A stretch of DNA of 41,620 nt, taken from NCBI RefSeq assembly GCF_020179405.1, contig NZ_JAICBZ010000031.1, positions 1 through 41,620 on the forward strand. Reading direction: 5' to 3'. The stretch comes from Xinfangfangia pollutisoli. Its GTDB lineage: Bacteria; Pseudomonadota; Alphaproteobacteria; Rhodobacterales; Rhodobacteraceae. Within the stretch, counting starts at the first letter, position 1. Each line of letters opens with the position of its first letter. The notes beneath the pieces are model-generated. The model did not search any database and was not told the DNA's origin. It saw nothing but the letters and a program-made list of their open reading frames with translations. Shown here in pieces: positions 25,421 to 33,900 of the stretch. Position numbers and translations under genes: made by a program.

Positions 25421-26338
25421 ATGGCGCAGGGGCGGCCGGTGCGGTGGCATATCGCAGTGTTCCTGGCACCCGCCGTGGCGGTTTATACGGCGCTGATGAT
25501 CATCCCGCTGTTCGGGACGCTGGCGCAGAGCCTGTTCAATCTTGAGGCGGGGGCGCGGGTCTTTGTGGGCCTGGGCAATTTCCGGCGGCTGTTCGGCGAG
25601 GCGCTGTGGTCGGATGCGTTCTGGAATGCGCTGGGCAACAATCTGTGGTTCTTCCTGATCCATATGTTGGTGCAGAACCCGATCGGCATTGCGCTGGCGG
25701 CCTTGCTGTCTTCGCCGAAGCTGCGGATGGCGGCCGTCTACCGCACGGCGATCTTCGTTCCGACCATTCTGTCCTTCGTGATCGTGGGCTTCGTCTGGAA
25801 GCTGATCCTGTCGCCGATCTGGGGCATCGCGCCCGGGATGCTGGATGCGGTGGGGCTGAAATCGCTGTTCGCGCCCTGGCTGGGGAAAGAGGAATACGCC
25901 CTGACCGCGCTGGCGCTGGTGTCGGTCTGGCAATTCGTCGGCATTCCGATGATGCTGATCTATGCCGCCCTGCTGAGCATTCCCGACGAGGTGCTGGAGG
26001 CCGCGGAAATGGACGGGATCACTGGCTGGTCGCAGTTCTGGAAGATCAAGCTGCCCTTGATCCTGCCGGCGATCGGCATCATCTCGATCCTGACTTTCGT
26101 GGGCAATTTCAATGCTTTCGATCTGATCTACGTGGCGCAGGGCGCGCTGGCGGGCCCGAATTACGCCACCGACATTCTGGGCACCTTCCTGTACCGTACC
26201 TTCTTTGGCTTCCAGCTGCAGACCGGCGATCCCTATATGGGTTCGGCCATTGCCGGGGCGATGTTCGGCATCATCCTGATCGGCGTCTGCCTGTACCTGT
26301 TCGGCATTCAGACCCGGCTGCGGAGGTATCAGTTCTGA
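25421..26338 (+). CDS. Sugar ABC transporter permease (MalF/UgpA type)
   Basis: A 305-residue inner-membrane protein with six predicted helices, the first at about residues 11-33. The cytoplasmic EAA loop, EAAEMDGITGWSQFWKIKLP, contacts the ATPase. I prefer the ATG at 25421 (AGAGGGG about eight bases before it) to the ATG at 25403. The stop overlaps the next permease start as TGATG. With its partner it forms the channel of the importer for the ligand of the upstream binding protein. Confidence 0.9.
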   Translation: MAQGRPVRWHIAVFLAPAVAVYTALMIIPLFGTLAQSLFNLEAGARVFVGLGNFRRLFGEALWSDAFWNALGNNLWFFLIHMLVQNPIGIALAALLSSPKLRMAAVYRTAIFVPTILSFVIVGFVWKLILSPIWGIAPGMLDAVGLKSLFAPWLGKEEYALTALALVSVWQFVGIPMMLIYAALLSIPDEVLEAAEMDGITGWSQFWKIKLPLILPAIGIISILTFVGNFNAFDLIYVAQGALAGPNYATDILGTFLYRTFFGFQLQTGDPYMGSAIAGAMFGIILIGVCLYLFGIQTRLRRYQF

Positions 26339-27177
26339 TGGCCCACGCCCGTTCCCATCTGGGCCGCAGCATCGCCGCCCATGCCGCGCTGATCGCCTAT
26401 ACGGTGATCGCGCTGTTCCCGGTTTTCGTGATCGTCATCAACAGCTTCAAAAGCCGCAAGGCGATTTTCGCCGATCCGCTGGCGCTGCCCGGCCCCGGCA
26501 CATTCGATCTGGTGGGCTATCAGACGGTGATGAAACAGGGCGATTTCCTGCTGTATTTCCAGAATTCGATGATCGTGACCTGCGCCAGCCTGTTCTGCGT
26601 GCTGCTGTTCGGGGCGATGGCGGCCTTTGCCCTGTCGGAATACCGCTTTCGCGGCAATCTGCTGATGGGCCTGTATCTGGCGCTGGGGATCATGATTCCG
26701 ATCCGGCTGGGCACGGTCGCGATCCTTGAGATCATGGTGGCCAGCGGGCTGGTGAACACGCTGACCGCGCTGATCCTGGTTTACACCGCTCAAGGCCTGC
26801 CGCTGTCGGTGTTCATCCTGTCGGAATTCATGAAGTCGGTCTCGGATGACCTGAAGAATGCCGGGCGGATCGACGGGCTTTCCGAATATGCGATCTTCTT
26901 CCGGCTGGTGCTGCCTTTGGTGCGCCCGGCCATGGCAACCGTCGCGGTCTTTACCATGATCCCGATCTGGAACGACCTGTGGTTCCCGCTGATCCTGGCC
27001 CCGGCCGAAGAGACCAAGACGGTGACGCTGGGCGCCCAGGTTTTCATCGGGCAGTTCGTCACCAACTGGAATGCGGTTCTGGCGGCGCTGTCGCTGGCGA
27101 TCCTGCCGGTTCTGGTGCTGTACCTTGTCTTCTCGCGGCAGTTGATCCGCGGCATCACTGCAGGAGCCGTCAAATGA
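26338..27177 (+). CDS. Sugar ABC transporter permease (MalG/UgpE type)
   Basis: A 279-residue inner-membrane permease with six predicted helices, partner of the preceding one. The loop DDLKNAGRIDGLSEYAIFF is a slightly degenerate EAA motif (K-N-A in place of E-A-A), common in MalG-type subunits. The start shares one base with the previous stop, and the end overlaps the oxidoreductase start as ATGA. All four junctions in this part of the operon are overlapping or within ten bases. Confidence 0.9.
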   Translation: MAHARSHLGRSIAAHAALIAYTVIALFPVFVIVINSFKSRKAIFADPLALPGPGTFDLVGYQTVMKQGDFLLYFQNSMIVTCASLFCVLLFGAMAAFALSEYRFRGNLLMGLYLALGIMIPIRLGTVAILEIMVASGLVNTLTALILVYTAQGLPLSVFILSEFMKSVSDDLKNAGRIDGLSEYAIFFRLVLPLVRPAMATVAVFTMIPIWNDLWFPLILAPAEETKTVTLGAQVFIGQFVTNWNAVLAALSLAILPVLVLYLVFSRQLIRGITAGAVK

Positions 27178-28196
27178 TCCGCACTCTGGTGGCCGGGCTG
27201 GGCAATATGGGCCGCAGCCATGCACTGGCCTATCATCGCGACCCTGATTTCGATCTGGTCGGGCTGGTCAACCGCTCGACCCCGCGGCTGGACCCGGATC
27301 TGGCCGGATATGAGGTCACGCCCGATTTCCATCAGGCTCTGACACGGCTGAAACCCGATCTGGTCTGCGTGGCGACCTATACCGACAGCCATGCCGATTT
27401 CGCCGTGGCCGCGATGGAGGCGGGGGCGCATGTCTTCGTGGAAAAGCCCCTGGCGATGACGGTGGCCGAGGCGCGGCGGGTGGTGGATTGCGCGAAGGCG
27501 ACCGGGCGCAAGCTGGTGGTCGGCTATATCCTGCGCCACCATCCCAGCTGGATGCGGATGATCGCCGAGGCGCGGGCCCTGGGCGGGCCCTATGTGTTCC
27601 GGCTGAACCTGAACCAGCAAAGCGCGGGCCCGACCTGGGAGGTACATAAGCAGCTGATGCAGACCACCAGCCCCATCGTCGATTGCGGTGTGCATTATGT
27701 GGATGTGATGTGCCAGATCACCGATGCGCCGCCGGTCGAGGTGCGCGGCATGGGGCTGCGCCTGTCGAACGAGATTCCGCAGGACATGTACAATTACGGG
27801 CATTTCCAGGTGATCTTCGCCGATGGCTCGGTCGGCTGGTATGAGGCCGGCTGGGGGCCGATGATGTCGGACACCGCGTTTTTCGTGAAAGACGTGGTCT
27901 CGCCCAATGGCGCGGTGTCGATCCGCATGCCGGAAAGCGCGAAGTCGGATGATCACGACACGCATACGAAAACCTCGATGCTGCGGATACATCGGGTCGG
28001 CCAACCGGATCAGGATCTGAACATGGCGGATGAGCCGGGGCATCAAGAGCTGTGCGAACGAGAGCAGGCCTTCATGGCCCGCGCGATCAAGGAAGACATC
28101 GACCTGACCCGGCATATGGAAGATGCGGTGCGGTCGCTTGCGGTCTGTCTTGCGGCGGATGAAAGCGTCCGCTCGGGCCAGCCGGTGAAACTGTGA
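27174..28196 (+). CDS. Gfo/Idh/MocA family oxidoreductase
   Basis: A 340-residue NAD(P)-dependent sugar oxidoreductase. The Rossmann motif GLGNMGRSH is at residues 8-16 and the family EKP motif at 90-92. DCGVHYVDVM, with its histidine, is the usual catalytic segment of the second domain. The gene lies between permease and ATPase genes, overlapping the former, so its substrate is likely what the importer brings in. An oxidation or epimerisation of an amino sugar or its anhydro or lactyl derivative is plausible; none can be chosen from the sequence. Confidence 0.88.
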   Translation: MIRTLVAGLGNMGRSHALAYHRDPDFDLVGLVNRSTPRLDPDLAGYEVTPDFHQALTRLKPDLVCVATYTDSHADFAVAAMEAGAHVFVEKPLAMTVAEARRVVDCAKATGRKLVVGYILRHHPSWMRMIAEARALGGPYVFRLNLNQQSAGPTWEVHKQLMQTTSPIVDCGVHYVDVMCQITDAPPVEVRGMGLRLSNEIPQDMYNYGHFQVIFADGSVGWYEAGWGPMMSDTAFFVKDVVSPNGAVSIRMPESAKSDDHDTHTKTSMLRIHRVGQPDQDLNMADEPGHQELCEREQAFMARAIKEDIDLTRHMEDAVRSLAVCLAADESVRSGQPVKL

Positions 28197-28203
28197 GGGG
28201 CCG

Positions 28204-29208
28204 ATGGGCGCGCTTGAGCTGAAGGGGATCACCAAGCGCTTTGGCGCGACCGAGGTGATCAAGGGCGTCGACCTGCGGGTCGAGGATGGCGAATTCTGCG
28301 TCTTCGTCGGGCCTTCGGGCTGCGGGAAGTCAACGCTGCTGCGCATCATCGCCGGGCTGGAAGACGCATCAGCCGGCGATATCCTGCTGGATGGGGTGCG
28401 GGTCAATGATGTGGCCCCGGCCCGGCGCGAACTGGCGATGGTGTTCCAAAGCTATGCGCTCTATCCGCACCTGACCGTGCGCGACAACATGGGCCTGGCG
28501 CTGAAACAGGCCGGGATCGGCAAGGCCGAGATCCGCGCCGCCACCGACAAGGCCGCGCAGATGCTGGCGCTGGAGCCCCTGATGGACCGACGGCCGGCGG
28601 AACTGTCGGGCGGGCAGCGGCAGCGCGTGGCGATCGGCCGGGCGATCGTGCGCACCCCGAAGCTGTTCCTGTTCGACGAGCCGCTGTCGAATCTGGATGC
28701 CGCGCTGCGGGTGGCGACGCGGATCGAAATCGCCCGCCTGCATCGCGATCTGGGCGCCACGATGATCTATGTGACCCATGACCAGGTCGAGGCGATGACC
28801 TTGGCCGACAGGATCGTTGTCCTGCGCGCGGGCAAGGTCGAACAGACCGGCCGGCCGATGGATCTGTACAATGACCCCGACAATCTGTTTGTCGCGGGCT
28901 TCATCGGCTCGCCGCAGATGAATTTCCTGAACGCCCCGGCCCTGTCGGCGCCGGGCGCGACTTTGGGCGTGCGGCCCGAACATCTGCAGGTCTCGCGCAG
29001 CGCCGGCGCGATTGAAGGCCAGGTCAGCCATGTCGAGAAGCTGGGCGGCGAAACCCTGGCCTATGTGAAATCCGCCCTGCATGGCCTGCTGACCCTGCGG
29101 CTTTTCGGGGAACATGATTTTATCATGGGCGAGACGCTGTATCTTTCACCAGAGCCGCAACGGCAATTCCATTTCGATGCCGAGGGTCTGCGCCTTCGGA
29201 TTGTTTGA
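28204..29208 (+). CDS. Sugar ABC transporter ATP-binding protein (UgpC/MalK type)
   Basis: A 334-residue ATPase. Walker A is GPSGCGKST (36-44). The Q-loop is in VFQSYALYPHLTV, the signature LSGGQRQR near residue 135, Walker B LFLFDEPLSNLD near 155-166, and the switch histidine in IYVTHDQ. The C-terminal regulatory domain (from about residue 240, with GVRPEHLQVS) is of the carbohydrate-importer type. It starts seven bases after the oxidoreductase, with a GAGGGG ribosome site, and is the last gene of the operon. A stem-loop follows at 29244. Confidence 0.93.
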   Translation: MGALELKGITKRFGATEVIKGVDLRVEDGEFCVFVGPSGCGKSTLLRIIAGLEDASAGDILLDGVRVNDVAPARRELAMVFQSYALYPHLTVRDNMGLALKQAGIGKAEIRAATDKAAQMLALEPLMDRRPAELSGGQRQRVAIGRAIVRTPKLFLFDEPLSNLDAALRVATRIEIARLHRDLGATMIYVTHDQVEAMTLADRIVVLRAGKVEQTGRPMDLYNDPDNLFVAGFIGSPQMNFLNAPALSAPGATLGVRPEHLQVSRSAGAIEGQVSHVEKLGGETLAYVKSALHGLLTLRLFGEHDFIMGETLYLSPEPQRQFHFDAEGLRLRIV

Positions 29209-29243
29209 TCCGATGTGAATAACATCTTCCGGTTGTAAATGGG

Positions 29244-29269
29244 CGGGCCGAGGGGGAAAAATCGGCCCG
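29244..29269 (+). terminator. Stem-loop after the amino-sugar operon
   Basis: CGGGCCGA (29244-29251) and TCGGCCCG (29262-29269) form an eight-pair stem with a ten-base GGGGGAAAAA loop, 35 bases after the ATPase stop. Only GTTAC follows, with no real T-run. It may be a weak or factor-assisted terminator. Confidence 0.45.
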
Positions 29270-29403
29270 TTACATCAATTTCACCCCATACCCACTAGAA
29301 ATATCACACAAACTTGGATATCCAGTTTTCCAATATGGGCTGACAGGCAGCCTGAAACACAACATGTCGGCATAGAACCGACTGTCTGAGGCGGAGTAGT
29401 GAT
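29270..29403 (+). promoter_or_regulatory. AT-rich leader of the adhesin operon
   Basis: About 130 bases clearly richer in A and T than anything around, upstream of the adhesin start. It contains the ten-base palindrome TGGATATCCA (29315-29324) and TTTTCCAATATGG. It very likely holds the operon promoter and regulator sites, but I could not fit a well-spaced -35/-10 pair. The adhesin start is preceded by GGCGGAG (29390-29396). Confidence 0.45.
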
Positions 29404-32400
29404 ATGGTCAAGGCGATTGATTTCGCCGTCCGCGATTCTGCGGGCGGAGTGGTGCATGGTACCGTTTCTGGAAATGCGGCGAACAGCGTCGTGCAAATGG
29501 GGATCGGCGACGAGATTTCATTGAATCTCGCACGCCAAAGCATCACCGGCTATGCAAAGCATGGCGATGATCTGGTGATTACCCTGGTCGATGGGCGTGA
29601 AATCACGCTGGACGGCTATTTCAATACCGTGGGCGAGGCAAATCAGCTTTACCTGTCGCAGAATGGCGAAGTGATTGCCGTTGAATTGACCCCGGGCAAT
29701 GCCGGCACGGTTCAGGTGGCCTATGGCCCGGCCGATGGCTGGGACAAGTTCTCGACGCTGGACGATCTGCGCTTCGCCCAATCCGACGATCTGGCCATGG
29801 TGCAGGGCGCTTCGGACGATCCGGCCGGCATGGCGATGTTCGTGCCCGGCCTTCTGGGCCTTGGCGGCGCCGGCGCGGCGGCGGCAGGTGCGGTGATCGT
29901 CGGCGGCGTCGTTGCGGGCGGCGGCGGCGGTGGTGGCGGCAATGGCTCGGGCCCGGCGGCGCCCACGGTCGATGATCCGACCTCGTCGCATACGGTCACG
30001 ACCAATACCGAAGACCCGACACTGCATGTCTCGGGCACGGGCGAGCCGGGCGACCAGGTCGTGGTCAAGATCGGCGACCAGACCCAGACCACCACGATTG
30101 GCGAAAACGGCACCTGGCAGGTGACCTTCCCCGAAGACGGGCTGCCCGCCGACGGCAATCATGAAACCGAAGTCACCTTCACCCATGGCGACGGCACGAC
30201 CGAAGTGCTGGACGGGCCGACCTTCATCCTTGACCTGACCCCGCCGGCCGTGTCGATCACCGAAGGCGTGCAAAGCACCGGCGATGTCGAGAATGCGGCG
30301 GAATATGCCGATGGCGTCACGATCCGCGGCGCGGGCGAAGTCGGCGCGACCGTCACGGTCAACGTGAACGGCCACAGCCAGACCACCACGATCGGCGAAA
30401 CCGGGACCTGGTCGGTGACCTTCCCGACCAGCCAGGTGCCCGAGGGCGAACACCAGTTCCCGATGACGGTTACCGCCACCGATGCGCTGGGCAATGCGAC
30501 CGTCATCACCGACACGCTGGTTGTCGACACGCTGGCCGACCCGATCGGCTTCGATGCGGTCACTGCGGACAATACCGTGAACGCGGGCGAGAATGGCGCT
30601 GGCTTCTCGATCACCGGCAGCTCGACCGCCGGCGCCGTGCTGGAGGTGACGCTGCAAGGCGTTACCCAGACCGTGACCGTGGGCAGCGATGGCAGCTGGA
30701 CGGCCACCTGGGCGGCGGGCACGCTGACGGCGGGCGAATATGACGCCACCGTCACGGCGACCACCACCGACTGGGCCGGCAACACCAACACCCAGACCCA
30801 TACGTTCCGCGTCGACACCACCACTTCGGTGGCCTTCGCGACCACGCCGGTTGCGGTTGACGATGTGGTCAACGCGACCGAAGCGGCGGCTGGCGTGACG
30901 CTGACCGGCACGGCCGAGGCCGGCGCCACGGTTCAGGTCAGCTGGAACGGCACCACCCTGCCGGCCACGGTTGCCGCCAATGGCAGCTGGTCGGTGACCT
31001 TCCCGGCAGGCGCGGTTCCGGGCGGCAGCTATGCCTCGACCGCCACGGTCACCGCGACCGATGCGGCCGGCAACACCGCCAGCGCCACGCGGCTGGTCAC
31101 GGTCGACACCGAAACCTCGGTGGCCTTCAACGCCAGCCAGGCCGGCGGCGACAGCATCGTCTCGGGCAGCGAACGCGGCGCCGGGCTGACCCTGACCGGC
31201 ACCGCCGAGCCGGGCGCCACGGTCGAGGTCACCTTCCAGGGTGTCACCCGCACGGTGACCGCCTCGGGCACGGGCGAATGGTCGGCCAGCTATGCCGCGG
31301 GCGACTATTCGGCCGGCACCTATGACAGCACCGCGACCGTCGTTTCGACCGATGCGGCCGGCAACACCGCGACCGCCAGCCATGTCATCCATGTCGACAC
31401 CGAAGTCGCGCCCTTCTCGATCACCAAACTGTCGACCGGCGCCGACCAGGTGCTGAACGCGGCTGAAGCCGCCAATGGCCTGACCGTGACCGGCACGGTC
31501 GAGCCGGGCTCGACCGTCACCCTGAAGCTGAGCGGCGGCGCCAGTGTCACCGCCACCGTCGCGGCCGATGGCAGCTGGACCGCGGTGATCCCGCCGGGGC
31601 AGCTGCCCTCGGGCGAAACCACCGCGGCGCTCAGCGTCACCGCAACCGACGCGATCGGCAACGTCGCGACGCGCAGCGAAACCGTGGTCATCGACACTTT
31701 CGTCCGCGACTTCGCGCGCAGCGGCGGCGCGATCGGCGGCGACGGGGTGCTGAACGCCCAGGAAACCGCGGCGGGCCTGGTCTTCTCGGGCACGGTCGAA
31801 CCCAGCTCGACCGTGGTGGTCGCGATGTCCTCGGGCGGAAGCAAGACCGTGACCGCCGGCACCGATGGCAGCTGGACCGTGGCCTTCGGCGCGGCCGATC
31901 TGCCCAGCGGCGAGGGCAATGCCAGCGTCACCTTCACCGCGACCGACCCGGCCGGCAACACCGCCACTTTCAGCGACAGCTTCGCCTATGACACGGTTCT
32001 GCCCGGCATCCCCGAGGTCATCAGCTTCTCGCGCACCAGCGCCGGGCTGCGCGGCATCGGCACCGAGCTGACCGACGACACCTACAGCTTCACCGCGGTC
32101 AACAGCGATGGCAGCACGCAGACGATCGGCGCGACCCGCCAGGACGACACCTTCTATGGCGAAACCGAGTTCCGGCTGACCCAGACCGTGCCGGATGGCA
32201 CCTATCTGGTGATCAACACCGGCGATGCGGCGGGCAACCACACCTCGACCCTGCTGATCGTCGACAACTCGGCGGCGGTGGATGTCGATCTGGACCGCGC
32301 GGGTCTGGGCGGGTTCGACCTGTCGGCCATCGACCTGACCTTTGCCCCCGAGGCGCATCTGACGCTGACCGCCGGCGATCTGGCCCGGCTCAGCGGCAGC

Positions 32401-32565
32401 GATCACGATCTGCTGGTCAAGGGCGGCTCGGACGATCACGTGGCCCTGTCCAGCGCCACCGCGACCGGCGCAAGCCAGGTGATCGACGGCGAAACCTACG
32501 ATGTCTACAGCCTGGGCGGCCGGACCGTTCTGGTGGACGAGGACATCCAGACCACGGTGATCTAA
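29404..32565 (+). CDS. BapA/LapF-like Ig-repeat adhesin, type I secretion substrate
   Basis: A 1053-residue surface protein without a Sec signal. Residues 1-105 form the prefix domain of Bap/LapF-like adhesins (GDDLVITLVDGREITLDGYF). A small hydrophobic and glycine-rich stretch (147-179) follows, containing AAAAG (158-162). About seven tandem Ig-like units of 96-98 residues run from 186 to 863, most ending in A-T-D-x-x-G-N-x plus V-D-T; a more divergent unit covers 864-955. The C-terminal module (960-1053, ending TVLVDEDIQTTVI) resembles the end of adhesins exported by type I systems. I see no calcium-binding RTX nonapeptides. The three exporter genes follow directly. A role in attachment or biofilm is inferred. 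Confidence 0.87.
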   Translation: MVKAIDFAVRDSAGGVVHGTVSGNAANSVVQMGIGDEISLNLARQSITGYAKHGDDLVITLVDGREITLDGYFNTVGEANQLYLSQNGEVIAVELTPGNAGTVQVAYGPADGWDKFSTLDDLRFAQSDDLAMVQGASDDPAGMAMFVPGLLGLGGAGAAAAGAVIVGGVVAGGGGGGGGNGSGPAAPTVDDPTSSHTVTTNTEDPTLHVSGTGEPGDQVVVKIGDQTQTTTIGENGTWQVTFPEDGLPADGNHETEVTFTHGDGTTEVLDGPTFILDLTPPAVSITEGVQSTGDVENAAEYADGVTIRGAGEVGATVTVNVNGHSQTTTIGETGTWSVTFPTSQVPEGEHQFPMTVTATDALGNATVITDTLVVDTLADPIGFDAVTADNTVNAGENGAGFSITGSSTAGAVLEVTLQGVTQTVTVGSDGSWTATWAAGTLTAGEYDATVTATTTDWAGNTNTQTHTFRVDTTTSVAFATTPVAVDDVVNATEAAAGVTLTGTAEAGATVQVSWNGTTLPATVAANGSWSVTFPAGAVPGGSYASTATVTATDAAGNTASATRLVTVDTETSVAFNASQAGGDSIVSGSERGAGLTLTGTAEPGATVEVTFQGVTRTVTASGTGEWSASYAAGDYSAGTYDSTATVVSTDAAGNTATASHVIHVDTEVAPFSITKLSTGADQVLNAAEAANGLTVTGTVEPGSTVTLKLSGGASVTATVAADGSWTAVIPPGQLPSGETTAALSVTATDAIGNVATRSETVVIDTFVRDFARSGGAIGGDGVLNAQETAAGLVFSGTVEPSSTVVVAMSSGGSKTVTAGTDGSWTVAFGAADLPSGEGNASVTFTATDPAGNTATFSDSFAYDTVLPGIPEVISFSRTSAGLRGIGTELTDDTYSFTAVNSDGSTQTIGATRQDDTFYGETEFRLTQTVPDGTYLVINTGDAAGNHTSTLLIVDNSAAVDVDLDRAGLGGFDLSAIDLTFAPEAHLTLTAGDLARLSGSDHDLLVKGGSDDHVALSSATATGASQVIDGETYDVYSLGGRTVLVDEDIQTTVI

Positions 32566-32586
32566 GGTAAGGCCGGGATCACCGGG

Positions 32587-33900
32587 ATGTTCCGCACCCC
32601 GAAGGACCGGATCGGCGCCGCGGCCCTGACCCTGGCGCTGGCCGGCTGCATGGGCCAGGGCGACGCGCCGCAGGCTTCAAGAACCGCACTGGCGCCGGGC
32701 GATCCGGCGCTGGTCGCCCCGGAACTGACCGCGCGGGGCGAGGTGGTTTCCACCCTGTTCCCCGCGCTTCAGGCGCGCCGCTCGGTTCTGGCCCCGGGCA
32801 GCGCCTATCGCATCGTGGCCGATGCGGTGCTGCAGGCCAGCGCCGCATCGGCCGAATCCGCGCTGCGGGTCAAGCGGCTGACCGCCGAGGCGCGGTCGAA
32901 GAACTGGCTGCCGAAGATCGGGCCGGATGTCAGCCTGACCTCGCTGTCCTCGATCGTGGCCGGGCTGGTCCTGGATCAGGCGCTGTTCGACAATGGCCGG
33001 CGCCGGGCCGAACGCGATCTGGCGGCCGCCGATGTCGAAGTGGCGGCGGTGACGCTGGCGACCGAGTTGAACAACAGGGTCTATGAAGGCCTGAGCCTGT
33101 ATATCGAGGCAGAACGTGCCGCGGATCTGGCCGCGATCACCCGCACGGCGCTGGCCCGCATGGACGAATTCGAACGGATCGTCCGGGTGCGCTTTGAGGG
33201 CGGGCTTTCGGACAAGTCGGAATATCGGCTGATCAGCCAGAAGCGCGCGGAAATGCAGGCCACGCTGGCCAGCGCCGAAGAGGGCCGTCTGACCGCCTTG
33301 GCGGAACTCAGCGCGCTGGCTGGCGGGCCGGTCGCTGCGGCCTCGGGCCTGTCGGTGCTGCCGGACGATGCCGAAACGCCCGAAGCCTTGGCGGTGCTGA
33401 AGGCCCGGGGCGAGGCCGCGCGGACCCTGGCCGAATTGCGCCTGGCGCGGGCCGGGCTGCGGCCCGGTCTGGCGGCCGAAGCGGGGCTGGGGCTGGATGG
33501 CGGGCTGTCCACCACGGTTGCCGTCGATGGCGAGGCCTTCGGGTTCGGCCATCGGGCCAAGCTGCAGGCCCTGGCCGAGGGCGAGGAAGTCGCCCGGCGT
33601 CAGGTGGAAGAAACCGGCCGCGACAGCGCCCGCAAGATCCTGTCCCTACAGCGCGACATTGCCAGCCTGACCGTCGAACAGGCACAAGGTGCTGCGGTTT
33701 TGGCCGCAACAGAGACGAATCTGGATCTGTTCACCGAACAGTACAAGGCCGGCGGCCGCACGCTGATCGAACTGGTGGGCCAGTTCGAGTCGCTGGTGAA
33801 GATGCGGCGCGATCAGGCCAGTCTGCGCTATGAAATTGCCCGGGCGCGGCTGCAGATTGCCGCCCTGCGCGGGGTTCTGGTCGATGGAGCGTCGATGTGA
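32587..33900 (+). CDS. TolC-family outer-membrane lipoprotein of type I secretion
   Basis: A 437-residue outer-membrane efflux protein. The lipobox LALAGC places the lipidated cysteine at residue 21. Long heptad-rich helices (about residues 85-235 and 330-435) in two repeats are typical of the TolC barrel-tunnel fold; VLDQALFDNGRR and QYKAGGRTLIELV are family motifs. It starts 21 bases after the adhesin stop with only a weak ribosome site, and its stop overlaps the ABC gene as GTGA. It would form the exit duct for the adhesin and may anchor it, as the TolC-like partner does in Lap systems. Confidence 0.88.
   Translation: MFRTPKDRIGAAALTLALAGCMGQGDAPQASRTALAPGDPALVAPELTARGEVVSTLFPALQARRSVLAPGSAYRIVADAVLQASAASAESALRVKRLTAEARSKNWLPKIGPDVSLTSLSSIVAGLVLDQALFDNGRRRAERDLAAADVEVAAVTLATELNNRVYEGLSLYIEAERAADLAAITRTALARMDEFERIVRVRFEGGLSDKSEYRLISQKRAEMQATLASAEEGRLTALAELSALAGGPVAAASGLSVLPDDAETPEALAVLKARGEAARTLAELRLARAGLRPGLAAEAGLGLDGGLSTTVAVDGEAFGFGHRAKLQALAEGEEVARRQVEETGRDSARKILSLQRDIASLTVEQAQGAAVLAATETNLDLFTEQYKAGGRTLIELVGQFESLVKMRRDQASLRYEIARARLQIAALRGVLVDGASM

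Noticed and set aside
29959-31993. Regular repeats resembling a CRISPR-like array
   Set aside because: The period is about 291 bases, in frame, and encodes Ig-like units; there are no short identical repeats with unique spacers.
29518-32439. A 973-codon open frame antisense to the adhesin
   Set aside because: Codon-mirror of a repetitive high-GC gene; the translation has no membrane, signal or domain pattern and no ribosome site.
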